Shown: positions 1 through 8,389, counted from the first letter of the stretch. The stretch: DNA of 35,825 bases from Avibacterium volantium_A (GCF_049366555.1 NZ_JBMMGT010000026.1:1-35825), one strand, 5' to 3'. The notes: generated by a model not told the origin, from the letters alone. Program-made: numbers and translations.

Positions 1-324
1 AATGATATAAAGGTATCGAAAGAAAATTCTTTAATTATTGTTTTTGGAAAGAAATTTGATATGGATAGAAAAGAGATGGATAACATAAATAATGATACCT
101 TTAAAATAATTCCACTTAACTATTCAGGCCATGGCTCTAGCATACCTCTAACTATACCAGATGACAAAGATAAAAAATGGATAATAGAAAAGTTTTCAAA
201 TCTTAAAATAGATCCGGATTTAAAAGAATTAGACAAACCTATAGTAAATTTAGTAGATGAGATTTTTGAAATATATAAAGATCCCAAAATGAGACTCTAT
301 GCTTTATTTGATAGTTATAAATAG
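1..324 (+). CDS. 3' end of an unidentified capsule-locus protein (5' truncated by window)
   Basis: The reading frame is open from base 1 to the stop at 322-324, so the gene starts upstream of the window; the ATG at 61 is probably internal. About 107 residues are visible. I do not recognise the family with confidence. The stretch LIIVFGKKFD, then a beta-strand-like segment ending in NYSGHGSS, resembles the acid-then-histidine end of alpha/beta hydrolases, where the catalytic His lies in a similar loop; this is only a structural guess. The tail is charged and helical. The gene is very AT-rich like the neu genes that follow and lies 110 bp before neuD, so a role in capsule synthesis or modification is likely from position. 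It does not look like the C-terminus of a GT38 polysialyltransferase as I remember that family. Confidence 0.6.
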   Translation, partial: NDIKVSKENSLIIVFGKKFDMDRKEMDNINNDTFKIIPLNYSGHGSSIPLTIPDDKDKKWIIEKFSNLKIDPDLKELDKPIVNLVDEIFEIYKDPKMRLYALFDSYK

Positions 325-384
325 TTGAACAATTTCCTATTTTGAATGACTTTATTTGAGAGGTTCTTTAATGAGAATGAACCA

Positions 385-412
385 TTGATTATTATATTTT
401 AGGGATTAATAT
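385..412 (+). promoter_or_regulatory. Candidate promoter ahead of neuD
   Basis: TTGATT (385-390) and TAATAT (407-412) are separated by 16 bases, with a predicted start near 419 and a short leader to the neuD ATG at 435. The area is extremely AT-rich, so chance matches are likely. A weak inverted repeat GGTTC/GAACC sits just upstream (362-382). neuD has a modest GGGAATAGAG ribosome-binding region. Confidence 0.3.
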
Positions 413-434
413 CCATTAAGGGAATAGAGATGAC

Positions 435-1061
435 ATGAAAAAAGTTATTTTTATTGGCGCTGGTGGCTATGCAAAGTCAGTGTTAGATTCACTAGATCGA
501 GAACAATATAAATTCTATGGCTTTATCGATGATTTTAAACCCATCGGAAGCTATCATTTAAATTATCCTATATTAGCTAATAAATTAGATGATTTAGTTG
601 ATAAGAATAACTATAGCTATTTTATTAGTATTGGTAACAATAATAGAAGATTAAAATACTTTCTTGAATTATCAAGATATAATTGTAACATTATTAATGT
701 TATTGATAAAACAGCAATTGTTTCTGATGGCGCAAAATTGGGTATCGGAGTGTTTATTGGAAGATTAGCTATTATTAATAATGATACAATAATTGGTAAT
801 AATGTAATTATTAACACTAAAGCATTAATTGAGCATGGTTCTTCTATTGAAGATCATTGTAATATTTCTACAAATACAACATTAAATGGCGATGTGATTG
901 TAGAAAAACTGAGCTTTATTGGTAGTTCTTCTGTCATTACTGGTCAATTACGAATAGGGGCTAATACAATTATTGGTGCCGGTTCAGTAGTTATAAAGGA
1001 TGTTATTTCAAATACTGTAGTTGCAGGTGTGCCTGCTAAATATATAAAGGATGTAAAATGA
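435..1061 (+). CDS. neuD: NeuD-type sialic acid O-acetyltransferase
   Basis: Predicted acetyl-CoA-dependent O-acetyltransferase of the NeuD/PglD family, acting on sialic acid or its precursor. The 208 residues match the family length. An N-terminal Rossmann-like part (VIFIGAGGYAKSV, residues 4-16) precedes a left-handed beta-helix of hexapeptide repeats (about 95-205) ending in the typical VAGVPAKYI. The catalytic-base His is H134 in LIEHGSSIEDH. In most relatives a second His follows in an H-x-H pair; here the pair reads H-C-N (141-143), so the second position is Asn. The gene overlaps neuB by ATGA, indicating translational coupling. In E. coli K1 NeuD is needed for capsule synthesis although its exact role is debated; a PglD-like acetyltransferase acting on a diamino sugar is less likely because the neighbours are the neuBAC set for plain sialic acid. 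Confidence 0.87.
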   Translation: MKKVIFIGAGGYAKSVLDSLDREQYKFYGFIDDFKPIGSYHLNYPILANKLDDLVDKNNYSYFISIGNNNRRLKYFLELSRYNCNIINVIDKTAIVSDGAKLGIGVFIGRLAIINNDTIIGNNVIINTKALIEHGSSIEDHCNISTNTTLNGDVIVEKLSFIGSSSVITGQLRIGANTIIGAGSVVIKDVISNTVVAGVPAKYIKDVK

Positions 1062-2095
1062 AAAAAGTATTTATTGTAGCTGAAATTGGTTGTAACCATA
1101 ATGGTGATCCTAAGTTAGCAAAAAAAATGGTAGATGTAGCTTATTCTTGTGGAGTAGATGCAGTTAAATTTCAGACTTTTAAAGCTGATAAGCTAATTTC
1201 TAAATATGCTCCTAAAGCAGAATATCAAAAAATAACAACAGGTACGCAAGATACCCAATTAGAAATGACTCGGAAATTAGAGCTTTCTTATCATGACTTT
1301 GTTAATCTTGAAGAGTATGCACGTTCTTTAGGATTGCAGGTTTTTTCTACGCCTTTTGACTTTGAATCTATTGATTTCTTAGCTAGTTTAGAGCAAAAAA
1401 CGTGGAAAATCCCATCTGGAGAAATAACAAATTTACCTTACTTAGAAAAAATAGCTTGTTTACCTATTGAAGGTAAAAAAATTGTAATTTCAACGGGTAT
1501 GGCAACTTTAGAAGAGATTCAAATGGCTCTAAAAATATTAGAGGATAATGGAATGTCAAGAGAGGATATTACGATTTTACATTGTAATACTGAATATCCA
1601 ACTCCTTATAGAGATGTGAATCTTAACACACTTAAATATCTCAAAAAGATATTTTCAGACTACGCTATAGGTTTTTCTGATCATTCTTCAGGCTATTTTG
1701 CTGGAGTTGCTGCGGTTACTTATGGAATTACTTTTATTGAAAAGCATTTTACTTTGGATAAAAACTTTGAAGGACCAGATCATAAAGCTTCCGTTACTCC
1801 TGATGAGTTAGAGCTTCTTTGCAAAGGGATTAGAGCGGTAGAGCAATGTCTTGGTTCATCAGAAAAGATAGTTACCCAATCTGAAGTTAAAAATAAGATT
1901 GTGGCGAGAAAATCTATCATAGCAGCTAAAGAGATCAAAAAAGGTGAGCTTTTTACAGTAGACAATCTTACTACTAAGCGCCCAGGTAATGGTATTAGTC
2001 CATTATATTGGTATGATATTCTAGGTAAGAGAGCTGAAGAGGATTTTCTAGAAGATCAATTAATCATTGATAGTAGATTTCCTAATCAAGAATAG
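1058..2095 (+). CDS. neuB: N-acetylneuraminate synthase NeuB
   Basis: Condenses N-acetylmannosamine with phosphoenolpyruvate to give N-acetylneuraminic acid in the cytoplasm. The 345 residues fit the family (about 346). Visible marks are AEIGCNHNG (8-16), DAVKFQTFKADKLIS, FSTPFDFESIDFLASL, KIPSGEITNLPYLEKIA, STGMATLEEI, ILHCNTEYPTP and FSDHSSG in the TIM barrel, then a C-terminal SAF/antifreeze-like domain (about 285-345) with IVARKSIIAAKEIKKGE and KRPGNGISP. From memory the sequence is very close to E. coli K1 NeuB, closer than to legionaminate (LegI/NeuB2) or pseudaminate (PseI) synthases, which supports Neu5Ac as product. The start overlaps the neuD stop, and neuA follows after 11 bp, so the four neu genes form one transcription unit. 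Confidence 0.95.
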   Translation: MKKVFIVAEIGCNHNGDPKLAKKMVDVAYSCGVDAVKFQTFKADKLISKYAPKAEYQKITTGTQDTQLEMTRKLELSYHDFVNLEEYARSLGLQVFSTPFDFESIDFLASLEQKTWKIPSGEITNLPYLEKIACLPIEGKKIVISTGMATLEEIQMALKILEDNGMSREDITILHCNTEYPTPYRDVNLNTLKYLKKIFSDYAIGFSDHSSGYFAGVAAVTYGITFIEKHFTLDKNFEGPDHKASVTPDELELLCKGIRAVEQCLGSSEKIVTQSEVKNKIVARKSIIAAKEIKKGELFTVDNLTTKRPGNGISPLYWYDILGKRAEEDFLEDQLIIDSRFPNQE

Positions 2096-2106
2096 AGGAT
2101 TAATAA

Positions 2107-3378
2107 ATGAAAAAGATAGCAATAATTACTGCTAGATCTGGTTCAAAAGGTCTTCCTAATAAGAATGTTTTGTTAGTAAATGGAAAGCCCTTAATAGCTT
2201 ATTCAATTGAGGCGGCTATTAATTCTGGTGAGTTTGAAAAAATTATAGTAAGCACAGATTCTCAAGAGTATATTGATTTATTATCTCATTATCCAATTGA
2301 ATTTATATGTAGGGATTCTAATTTAGCAACAGATACAGCAAGTTCATTTGTTGTAATAGAGGATGTATTGAGAAAATATAATGATACTGAATTTGACTAT
2401 TTTGTTTTGTTACAACCGACTTCCCCTCTAAGAACTAAAGAAGATATTATTAATGCAAATAGGATCTTTGAAGATAATTTTCTTGATTTTGATTTTCTTG
2501 TTTCTGTCTCAGTAGCTACTAAGTCTACGGCGTTAACACGCCCTATAGATGAGGATAAAAGTTTGAAATATTTTCAATTAGATTATTCTAATTATGCAAG
2601 GCAGAATTCTAAATTAGAATATTCTCCTAATGGTGCAATATTTTCTGGAAAGCCAAATAAATATCTAGAGCAGAAGCATTTTTATGGAGAGAAAAGTTTG
2701 GCGTATTATATGGATAAAAATCGCTCCATAGATATTGATGATAGATTAGATTTTGAATATTTTTATTTTTTAATTCAGCAGCAGAATAAAAATAATATTT
2801 TGCTAAATAATATAAAAAAAGAAATTGAATGTAAAAAAACTTGTTTTAATGAAGTTAAAGATATTACTTTAATAGGGCATTCTATACTAGATCAGTGGAC
2901 TATTGATTCTATAAATAATATGTCAGTCAATAATCTTGCTATTTCAGGAATTTCCTCTAAAGAATATCAAGAGCTTATTCTTGATGAAGGATACTTAAAA
3001 AATCTTGGTGATATTGTGATTTTAATGATTGGGACAAATGATATAGTTAAAGAATCTTGGACTAATGATAGTTGTTTAAAATCAATACAGAAAATAATTT
3101 ATTCATTAAAGAAGATAAACGAAGATACAAAAATTTTCTTTTTGGAAGTTACTCCTACAGCACTACGCTTAGATAGAAATAATGAAGATATAAAATCTTT
3201 AAATAAATATCTAAAGGAAAATTTAAAATCTATCGTATGGATTGACTTATATAGCTATTTTGTTGATAAATATGGAAAACTAGATTTGTTATTTAGTAAT
3301 GATGGTTTGCATTTTAATCAAAATGGATATCGTAGATTATATAATATTTTAAGTAAAGAATTAGGCGAAAATAAATGA
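2107..3378 (+). CDS. neuA: NeuA: CMP-sialic acid synthetase fused to SGNH O-acetylesterase
   Basis: Two-domain enzyme of 423 residues, about twice a stand-alone synthetase. Residues 1-225 are a CMP-N-acylneuraminate cytidylyltransferase: ARSGSKGLPNKN (9-20) is the nucleotide-binding loop, followed by VSTDSQEY, LQPTSPLR and SIDIDDRLDFE. Residues 250-423 form an SGNH hydrolase domain with GHS (257-259, block I Ser259), GTND (309-312, block III Asn311) and DGLHFNQNG (Asp399/His402, block V). E. coli K1 NeuA has the same fusion, and its C-terminal domain removes O-acetyl groups from sialic acid; I infer the same here. The gene has a good RBS (AGAGGATTAATA) and overlaps neuC by ATGA. It is very AT-rich, with runs of Lys, Asn and Ile codons, unlike the rest of the window. 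Confidence 0.93.
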   Translation: MKKIAIITARSGSKGLPNKNVLLVNGKPLIAYSIEAAINSGEFEKIIVSTDSQEYIDLLSHYPIEFICRDSNLATDTASSFVVIEDVLRKYNDTEFDYFVLLQPTSPLRTKEDIINANRIFEDNFLDFDFLVSVSVATKSTALTRPIDEDKSLKYFQLDYSNYARQNSKLEYSPNGAIFSGKPNKYLEQKHFYGEKSLAYYMDKNRSIDIDDRLDFEYFYFLIQQQNKNNILLNNIKKEIECKKTCFNEVKDITLIGHSILDQWTIDSINNMSVNNLAISGISSKEYQELILDEGYLKNLGDIVILMIGTNDIVKESWTNDSCLKSIQKIIYSLKKINEDTKIFFLEVTPTALRLDRNNEDIKSLNKYLKENLKSIVWIDLYSYFVDKYGKLDLLFSNDGLHFNQNGYRRLYNILSKELGENK

Positions 3379-4550
3379 AAAGATTAGCATATGTTACTGG
3401 TTCAAGAGCGGAATATGGAATTGTAAAGCGTCTTTTATTAAAATTACAAAAGCACCAAAATATTGATTTTTCAGTGATTGTAACTGCTATGCATTTGGAT
3501 AAAATGTATGGCTATACTATAGATGTTTTGGAAAAGGATGGAGTTAATGTTTCTCATGAAATACCGATAAAATTAGATAGTAATAATAATCAAAAGGTTA
3601 TTGAATCAATGGCAGAATGTCTATCGAAATTCGGAGAGCATTTTCAGAACTATAAATATGATGCAATTATTGTTCTTGGTGATAGGTATGAAATGCTATC
3701 AGTTGCTATTTCTGCTGCAATGCATAATATTCCAATTATTCACTTGCATGGTGGTGAGAAAACACTTGGAAATTATGATGAGTTTATTCGGCATAGCATT
3801 ACTAAGATGGCGAAATTGCATCTTGTTTCTACTGAAGAATATAAGCAACGAGTTATTCAGCTTGGTGAATCCCCCGATTCTGTTGTAAATATAGGCTCTT
3901 TGGGAGCGGAAAACAGTCTTTTATTACCTTTGCATGCGAAAGAGTATATATATAGTAAAATTAGATATAATAAGCCATACTTTGTTGTTTTATTTCATCC
4001 AGAGACTATGACTGAAAATAGTGTTGAAGAACAAGCTGATCAAATTTTAATGGCTCTTTCTGAATTAAAAAATAGTTATGATTTTGTATTTATTGGTTCA
4101 AATTCAGATACAGGTTCAAATGTGATTTATCAAAAGTTTTTAGAGTATGCCAATAGAAATGATTATGCTTATTTCCCATCTCTTACAACTGAAGAGTATT
4201 TGTCATTGGTAAAAAATTCTAGAGGTATTATTGGTAATTCATCATCTGGTTTGATTGAAGTTCCGTCTTTAAAAGTTGCCACAATTAACTTAGGAGATAG
4301 GCAAAAGGGGAGAGTTAGAGGGGGAACAGTAATTGATAGTCATATTAAGACTCAAGATATTGTAGCAAGTATTATTCAGTCTCAAGATAAAGAATTCCAA
4401 ATTAAATTACAAGGTTCTGAGAATCCATATAGAAAAGAAAATAGTTTGCAGATGGCTTACGATTCTATTATTAGTTTTTTAGATTCATCAAATATCAATA
4501 TTGCTAAAGATTTTTGGGATATTCCAAAGGAACTTAATGACTCTATGTAA
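3375..4550 (+). CDS. neuC: UDP-N-acetylglucosamine 2-epimerase (hydrolysing) NeuC
   Basis: First committed step of de novo sialic acid synthesis: UDP-GlcNAc is converted to N-acetylmannosamine and UDP. The 391 residues equal the E. coli K1 enzyme in length. Recognisable stretches are YVTGSRAEYGIVKRLL at the N-terminus, VLGDRYEM, HLHGGEKTLGNYDEFIRHS, VFIGSNSDTGS, and IIGNSSSGLIEVPSLK followed by INLGDRQKGR, which form the GT-B-like UDP-binding site of the WecB/NeuC superfamily. It starts within the neuA stop (ATGA). A WecB-type non-hydrolysing epimerase is unlikely given the neuBA context. It is the last gene of the AT-rich block; base composition rises after it, at the start of the export genes. 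Confidence 0.94.
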   Translation: MKRLAYVTGSRAEYGIVKRLLLKLQKHQNIDFSVIVTAMHLDKMYGYTIDVLEKDGVNVSHEIPIKLDSNNNQKVIESMAECLSKFGEHFQNYKYDAIIVLGDRYEMLSVAISAAMHNIPIIHLHGGEKTLGNYDEFIRHSITKMAKLHLVSTEEYKQRVIQLGESPDSVVNIGSLGAENSLLLPLHAKEYIYSKIRYNKPYFVVLFHPETMTENSVEEQADQILMALSELKNSYDFVFIGSNSDTGSNVIYQKFLEYANRNDYAYFPSLTTEEYLSLVKNSRGIIGNSSSGLIEVPSLKVATINLGDRQKGRVRGGTVIDSHIKTQDIVASIIQSQDKEFQIKLQGSENPYRKENSLQMAYDSIISFLDSSNINIAKDFWDIPKELNDSM

Positions 4551-4607
4551 TCTATTTTGGACAATGCTCATGCTATGTATTATGATGGCTAAATTTTTGG
4601 GGCTATT

Positions 4608-4613
4608 TATAAT
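4608..4613 (+). promoter_or_regulatory. Possible -10 element before the capsule export genes
   Basis: TATAAT lies 39 bases before the bexD start. No convincing -35 sits 16-18 bases upstream. The export genes could equally be read through from neuC, because no terminator-like hairpin is visible in the 101-bp gap 4551-4651. Confidence 0.2.
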
Positions 4614-4651
4614 TTATTCTTGAAGAACTAATAATATTTATGAGGAAACAT

Positions 4652-5803
4652 ATGCTCAAATCTCTCATTACTATCAGTTGTTGTTTACTTGTATCCTGTG
4701 CCAACTTACCCAATTCAGGCCCTGATAAAGGCAGCATTGAAAAAGTGGAACAGCAAAATACTAATGTTCCTGCTGTTCAATTAATTAAATTAGATGACAA
4801 AGCTGTAGGCAATACGCCTTTTCAAGTTCAATCTTTTAAACAGTTAGGTTCTTCTAAGCAACGTTACCAAGGTGTGGTTAGTTCTGGTGATTTGCTTGAT
4901 ATTACTCTTTGGGAAGCTCCTCCCGCGATTTTGTTTGGTAGCGTGTTAGATGAAAGTGGGGTTTCGTCTAGTCAAAGTACCCGCTTGCCAGAGCAAATGG
5001 TTAGCAATAATGGACGCGTTACCATTCCATTTGTGGGTTCTTTGCGTGTAGCAGGAAAAACGCCAGAGCAAATTCAAACTGATATTGTCAATCGCTTACA
5101 ATCTATTGCGAATCAACCACAGGCGATTGTGCGTGTTGTAAAAAATAATTCTGCAAATGTAACGGTACTCACTAAATCATCAGCTGTGCGTATGCCTTTA
5201 ACAACTTACGGTGAACGTGTATTAGATGCTGTAACCGCAGCAGGTGGTACAAGTGGAGAGTTACAAGATATTGCCGTGCAACTTACCCGAAATAACCAAG
5301 TAAAAACCATTTCTTTAGCAAAATTAGCACGCGAGCCGCAAGAGAATATTCTTTTGCGTTCTGGTGATGTCCTAAGCTTAATAAATAATCCACTTTCCTT
5401 TACGGCAATGGGTGCGGTAGGAAATAGTAAAGAAATTCGTTTTTCAGCAGAAGGTTTAACTTTAGCTGAAGCAATCGGTCGTTTAGGTGGATTAAATGAT
5501 GATCGCGCAGATCCAAGAGGCGTATTTATCTTCCGTTATGTTCCATTTGAAGAAATGTCATTAAATAAACAAAGTGAATGGCAAGCCAAGGGGTATCACA
5601 ACGGAATGAAAATTCCGACAGTATATCAGGCAAATTTACTTGAACCTCAATCAATGTTTTGGATTCAACAATTTCCAATTAAAGATAAAGATATTGTTTA
5701 TGTCTCTAATGCACCATTGGCTGAATACCAAAAATTTATTCGTATGATCTTTGGAACAGTAAATCCAGCGCTATCTACCATAAATAGTATTAATAAGATG
5801 TAG
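4652..5803 (+). CDS. bexD: Outer-membrane capsule export lipoprotein (BexD/CtrA/HexD family)
   Basis: Outer membrane polysaccharide export (OPX) protein, the channel for capsular polysaccharide in the group 2-like ABC-dependent system of Pasteurellaceae and Neisseria. I chose the ATG at 4652 because GAGGAA lies just upstream; an in-frame ATG at 4640 has no RBS and would add four residues. From 4652 the protein has 383 residues, near BexD size. A lipoprotein signal ends at LVSC with Cys16 as the lipidated residue. A polysaccharide export domain follows (SGDLLDITLWEAPPAI, then GRVTIPFVGSLRVAGKTPEQI), then SLBB-like repeats (AVTAAGGTSGELQD; LAEAIGRLGGLNDDRADP). It precedes bexC by 11 bp. The equivalent is called hexD in P. 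multocida and cpxD in Actinobacillus. Confidence 0.93.
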   Translation: MLKSLITISCCLLVSCANLPNSGPDKGSIEKVEQQNTNVPAVQLIKLDDKAVGNTPFQVQSFKQLGSSKQRYQGVVSSGDLLDITLWEAPPAILFGSVLDESGVSSSQSTRLPEQMVSNNGRVTIPFVGSLRVAGKTPEQIQTDIVNRLQSIANQPQAIVRVVKNNSANVTVLTKSSAVRMPLTTYGERVLDAVTAAGGTSGELQDIAVQLTRNNQVKTISLAKLAREPQENILLRSGDVLSLINNPLSFTAMGAVGNSKEIRFSAEGLTLAEAIGRLGGLNDDRADPRGVFIFRYVPFEEMSLNKQSEWQAKGYHNGMKIPTVYQANLLEPQSMFWIQQFPIKDKDIVYVSNAPLAEYQKFIRMIFGTVNPALSTINSINKM

Positions 5804-5814
5804 GTGTATAAAAA

Positions 5815-6948
5815 ATGGAACAAAATATTGATCAGCCTATTGCAAGACGTAAGAAAAAATTGAATTTAAAGAAACTTAATCCGCTGTTGTGGATAACGGT
5901 GATTATTCCTACCTTCTGTTCGATTTTTTATTTTTCGATCTGGGCTTCAGATGTCTATATTTCTGAATCTAGCTTTATTGTGCGTTCTTCACGTAGTCAG
6001 GCTAGTTTAGGCGGAATGGGCGCATTATTGCAAAGTATCGGCTTTGCACGTTCTCAAGATGATACTTTCACGGTGCAAGAGTTTATGCGTTCTCGCAATG
6101 CCTTAAGCACCTTAGAAACTGATTTGCCGCTTAGAAAATATTATGACGAAGGGGATTTTTTCAGTCGTTTTGATCCACTAGGATTATTCGACTCCCAAGA
6201 AGCGTTCTATCAATATTTTCGCGATCACCTATCAATTAGCATTGATTCATTATCGGGTATTGCAACATTAAGGGTGCGTACTTTTGATGCTGCATCAGCG
6301 CAAGAAATTAATAATGCCTTGCTCAATCTCGCTGAGAAATTAGTGAATCAGCTTAATGATCGAGCGCGTAGGGATACCATTAAATTTGCAGAACAATCCG
6401 TTAATGAAGCAGAGAATCATTTAACGGAAACTTCTGTCGCATTGAGTCAATATCGTGTTAAAAATGAAATTTTTGATGTGGCAAGCCAATCAGAATCAGT
6501 TTTGACCTTGGTACAGAAATTACAAAATGAATTAATTTCAATTCAAACTCAGCTTGATCAAGTCAGAGCGTTATCACCCAATAACCCTCAGGTTAAAGTG
6601 TTAAGAGCAAGACAAAAAAGTATTCGAGAAGAGTTATCACAGCAGTTAGATGTAGTTTTTGAAGGGAAAAAATCGTTAACCACCCAATCTGCTGAGTATC
6701 AACGTTTGATTTTAGATGATACCTTAGCGAAACAACAATTAACTGCTGCGATGTCAGCGTTGCAAAGCGCAAAAGAAGAAGCAGGCAGACAGCAGCTATA
6801 TTTGGAAATTATTGCTAAGCCGAATCGTCCAGATTTAGCCTTGGAGCCGCATCGTTTATACAATATTTTAGCAACGTTAATTCTTGGCTTGGTGCTTTAT
6901 GGTGTATTAACACTATTATTAGCAGGTGTGAGAGAGCATAAAAACTAA
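5815..6948 (+). CDS. bexC: Capsule export inner-membrane periplasmic adaptor (BexC/CtrB/KpsE family)
   Basis: Polysaccharide co-polymerase family protein that bridges the inner-membrane ABC transporter to the outer-membrane channel. The 377 residues fit the family. A basic N-terminus (RRKKKLNLKK) precedes one membrane segment (about 24-44), a long periplasmic domain with coiled-coil character (about 185-320, for example FAEQSVNEAENHLTETSVAL), and a second membrane helix near the C-terminus (NILATLILGLVLYGVLTLLL). PNRPDLALEPHRLY just before the last helix is the proline-rich signature typical of this family. The stop codon overlaps the bexB start (TAATG), so the two are translationally coupled. 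Confidence 0.92.
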   Translation: MEQNIDQPIARRKKKLNLKKLNPLLWITVIIPTFCSIFYFSIWASDVYISESSFIVRSSRSQASLGGMGALLQSIGFARSQDDTFTVQEFMRSRNALSTLETDLPLRKYYDEGDFFSRFDPLGLFDSQEAFYQYFRDHLSISIDSLSGIATLRVRTFDAASAQEINNALLNLAEKLVNQLNDRARRDTIKFAEQSVNEAENHLTETSVALSQYRVKNEIFDVASQSESVLTLVQKLQNELISIQTQLDQVRALSPNNPQVKVLRARQKSIREELSQQLDVVFEGKKSLTTQSAEYQRLILDDTLAKQQLTAAMSALQSAKEEAGRQQLYLEIIAKPNRPDLALEPHRLYNILATLILGLVLYGVLTLLLAGVREHKN

Positions 6949-7745
6949 TGCAGTATGGCGAACAAACCTCATTGCGAGAATCATTTCAAATTCAGTGGCG
7001 AGTGCTGAAAGCATTATTGCTACGCGAAATCATTACTCGTTATGGGCGTAAGAATTTAGGGTTCTTATGGTTATTTGTCGAACCCTTTATGATGACCCTT
7101 GTGATTGTATTAATGTGGCACTTTTTTAGGGCCGATAGGTTCTCTACGCTAAATATTGTTGCTTTTGCGATCACAGGCTATCCCTTATTGATGATGTGGC
7201 GTAATTCATCTAGTAGGGCGATTGGTGCAATTGATGCCAATGTGGCGTTGTTATATCACCGTAATGTTCGCCCTTTAGATACGCTTTTTTCCAGAATGAC
7301 GTTGGAAATTATGGGAGCAACCGTTGCGCAGATTTTAATGCTTGCCTTTCTTGTGATAATCGGCTGGGTTGAAATGCCAAGCGATGTGCTATATATGCTT
7401 TTTGCTTGGTTCTTAATGGCTCTATTTGCCATTGGTCTAGGCTTGATTATTTGCTCACTATCTTATTATTTAGAATTTTTTGGCAAGATCTGGGGAACAT
7501 TAACATTCTTGATGTTTCCTATTTCGGGGGCATTCTTTTTAGTAAGCAGTTTGCCTAGTAATGTGCAATCTATGTTGCTATGGTTTCCAATGATTCACGG
7601 TACAGAAATGTTTAGGCACGGTTATTTTGGCCCAAGTGTCGTCACAATGGAATCCCCCGGCTACCTTCTTACCTGTGATTTAGTAATGCTTTTAATTGGA
7701 TTATTAATGGTACGCAGTTTTAGTAATAGGATTAACGCAAGATGA
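6948..7745 (+). CDS. bexB: Capsule ABC transporter permease (BexB/CtrC/KpsM family)
   Basis: ABC-2 type inner-membrane permease of 265 residues that carries capsular polysaccharide out of the cytoplasm together with the BexA ATPase. The N-terminus shows the amphipathic LKALLLREIITRYGRKNLGFLW stretch (split here as LLLREIITRYGRKNLG and FLWLFVEP) seen in KpsM-type proteins. Six hydrophobic segments follow, for instance FMMTLVIVLMWHFF, ILMLAFLVIIGWV and LMLLIGLLMV. It starts on the bexC stop and overlaps bexA by ATGA. The order D-C-B-A on one strand, placed directly after the synthesis genes, resembles the P. multocida hex arrangement. Confidence 0.92.
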   Translation: MQYGEQTSLRESFQIQWRVLKALLLREIITRYGRKNLGFLWLFVEPFMMTLVIVLMWHFFRADRFSTLNIVAFAITGYPLLMMWRNSSSRAIGAIDANVALLYHRNVRPLDTLFSRMTLEIMGATVAQILMLAFLVIIGWVEMPSDVLYMLFAWFLMALFAIGLGLIICSLSYYLEFFGKIWGTLTFLMFPISGAFFLVSSLPSNVQSMLLWFPMIHGTEMFRHGYFGPSVVTMESPGYLLTCDLVMLLIGLLMVRSFSNRINAR

Positions 7746-8389
7746 TCAGTGTAGAAAATGTTTATAAGAAATATCATACAAGAACAGGCCCAGTAACTGT
7801 TTTAAATGATATTAATTTTAAACTTGAGAAAGGGGAAAAAGTTGGCATTTTGGGACGCAATGGTGCGGGAAAATCAACCCTAATTCGCTTAATGAGTGGT
7901 GTCGAAGCGCCAACATCAGGTACAATTCGCCGTGAAATGAGCATCTCTTGGCCGCTCGCCTTTAGTGGTGCATTCCAAGGTAGTTTAACGGGAATGGACA
8001 ATTTGCGCTTTATTTGTCGTATTTATAATGCTGATATTGACTATGTAAAAGCCTTTACTGAAGATTTTTCAGAATTAGGCAATTATCTTTATGAGCCAGT
8101 GAAAAGCTATTCTTCGGGAATGAAAGCGCGTTTAGCCTTTGCATTATCCTTATCTGTAGAATTTGACTGCTATCTTATTGATGAAGTGATTGCCGTGGGG
8201 GATTCACGCTTTAGTGATAAATGTCGTTATGAGCTTTTTGAAAAACGTAAAGATCGCTCTATTATTCTCGTTTCTCACAGCCCATCTGCAATCCGTGAGT
8301 ATTGTGATAATGCCAAGGTGTTAGAAAAAGGCAAATTATTGGACTTCCCTTCTATTGATGAAGCCTATAAATATTACAATCAACAATAA
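7742..8389 (+). CDS. bexA: Capsule ABC transporter ATP-binding protein (BexA/CtrD/KpsT family)
   Basis: Cytoplasmic ATPase energising capsule export with BexB. The 215 residues match the family. Walker A is GRNGAGKST (38-46). The ABC signature has the degenerate form SYSSGMKARLAF typical of KpsT-type proteins, in place of LSGGQ. Walker B is CYLIDEVIAVGD, and the switch His lies in ILVSHSPS. It is the last gene of the export operon and is followed after 12 bp by a strong hairpin terminator. No lipid-linker genes (phyA/phyB or kpsC/kpsS type) are visible next to it. Confidence 0.94.
   Translation: MISVENVYKKYHTRTGPVTVLNDINFKLEKGEKVGILGRNGAGKSTLIRLMSGVEAPTSGTIRREMSISWPLAFSGAFQGSLTGMDNLRFICRIYNADIDYVKAFTEDFSELGNYLYEPVKSYSSGMKARLAFALSLSVEFDCYLIDEVIAVGDSRFSDKCRYELFEKRKDRSIILVSHSPSAIREYCDNAKVLEKGKLLDFPSIDEAYKYYNQQ

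Noticed and set aside
617..817. Minus-strand open frame inside neuD
   Set aside because: It is the antisense of the hexapeptide repeats and reads as a low-complexity Ile/Leu string; no RBS and no conserved content.
7774..8001. Minus-strand open frame in bexA
   Set aside because: Antisense to the Walker A region of a complete ATPase gene.
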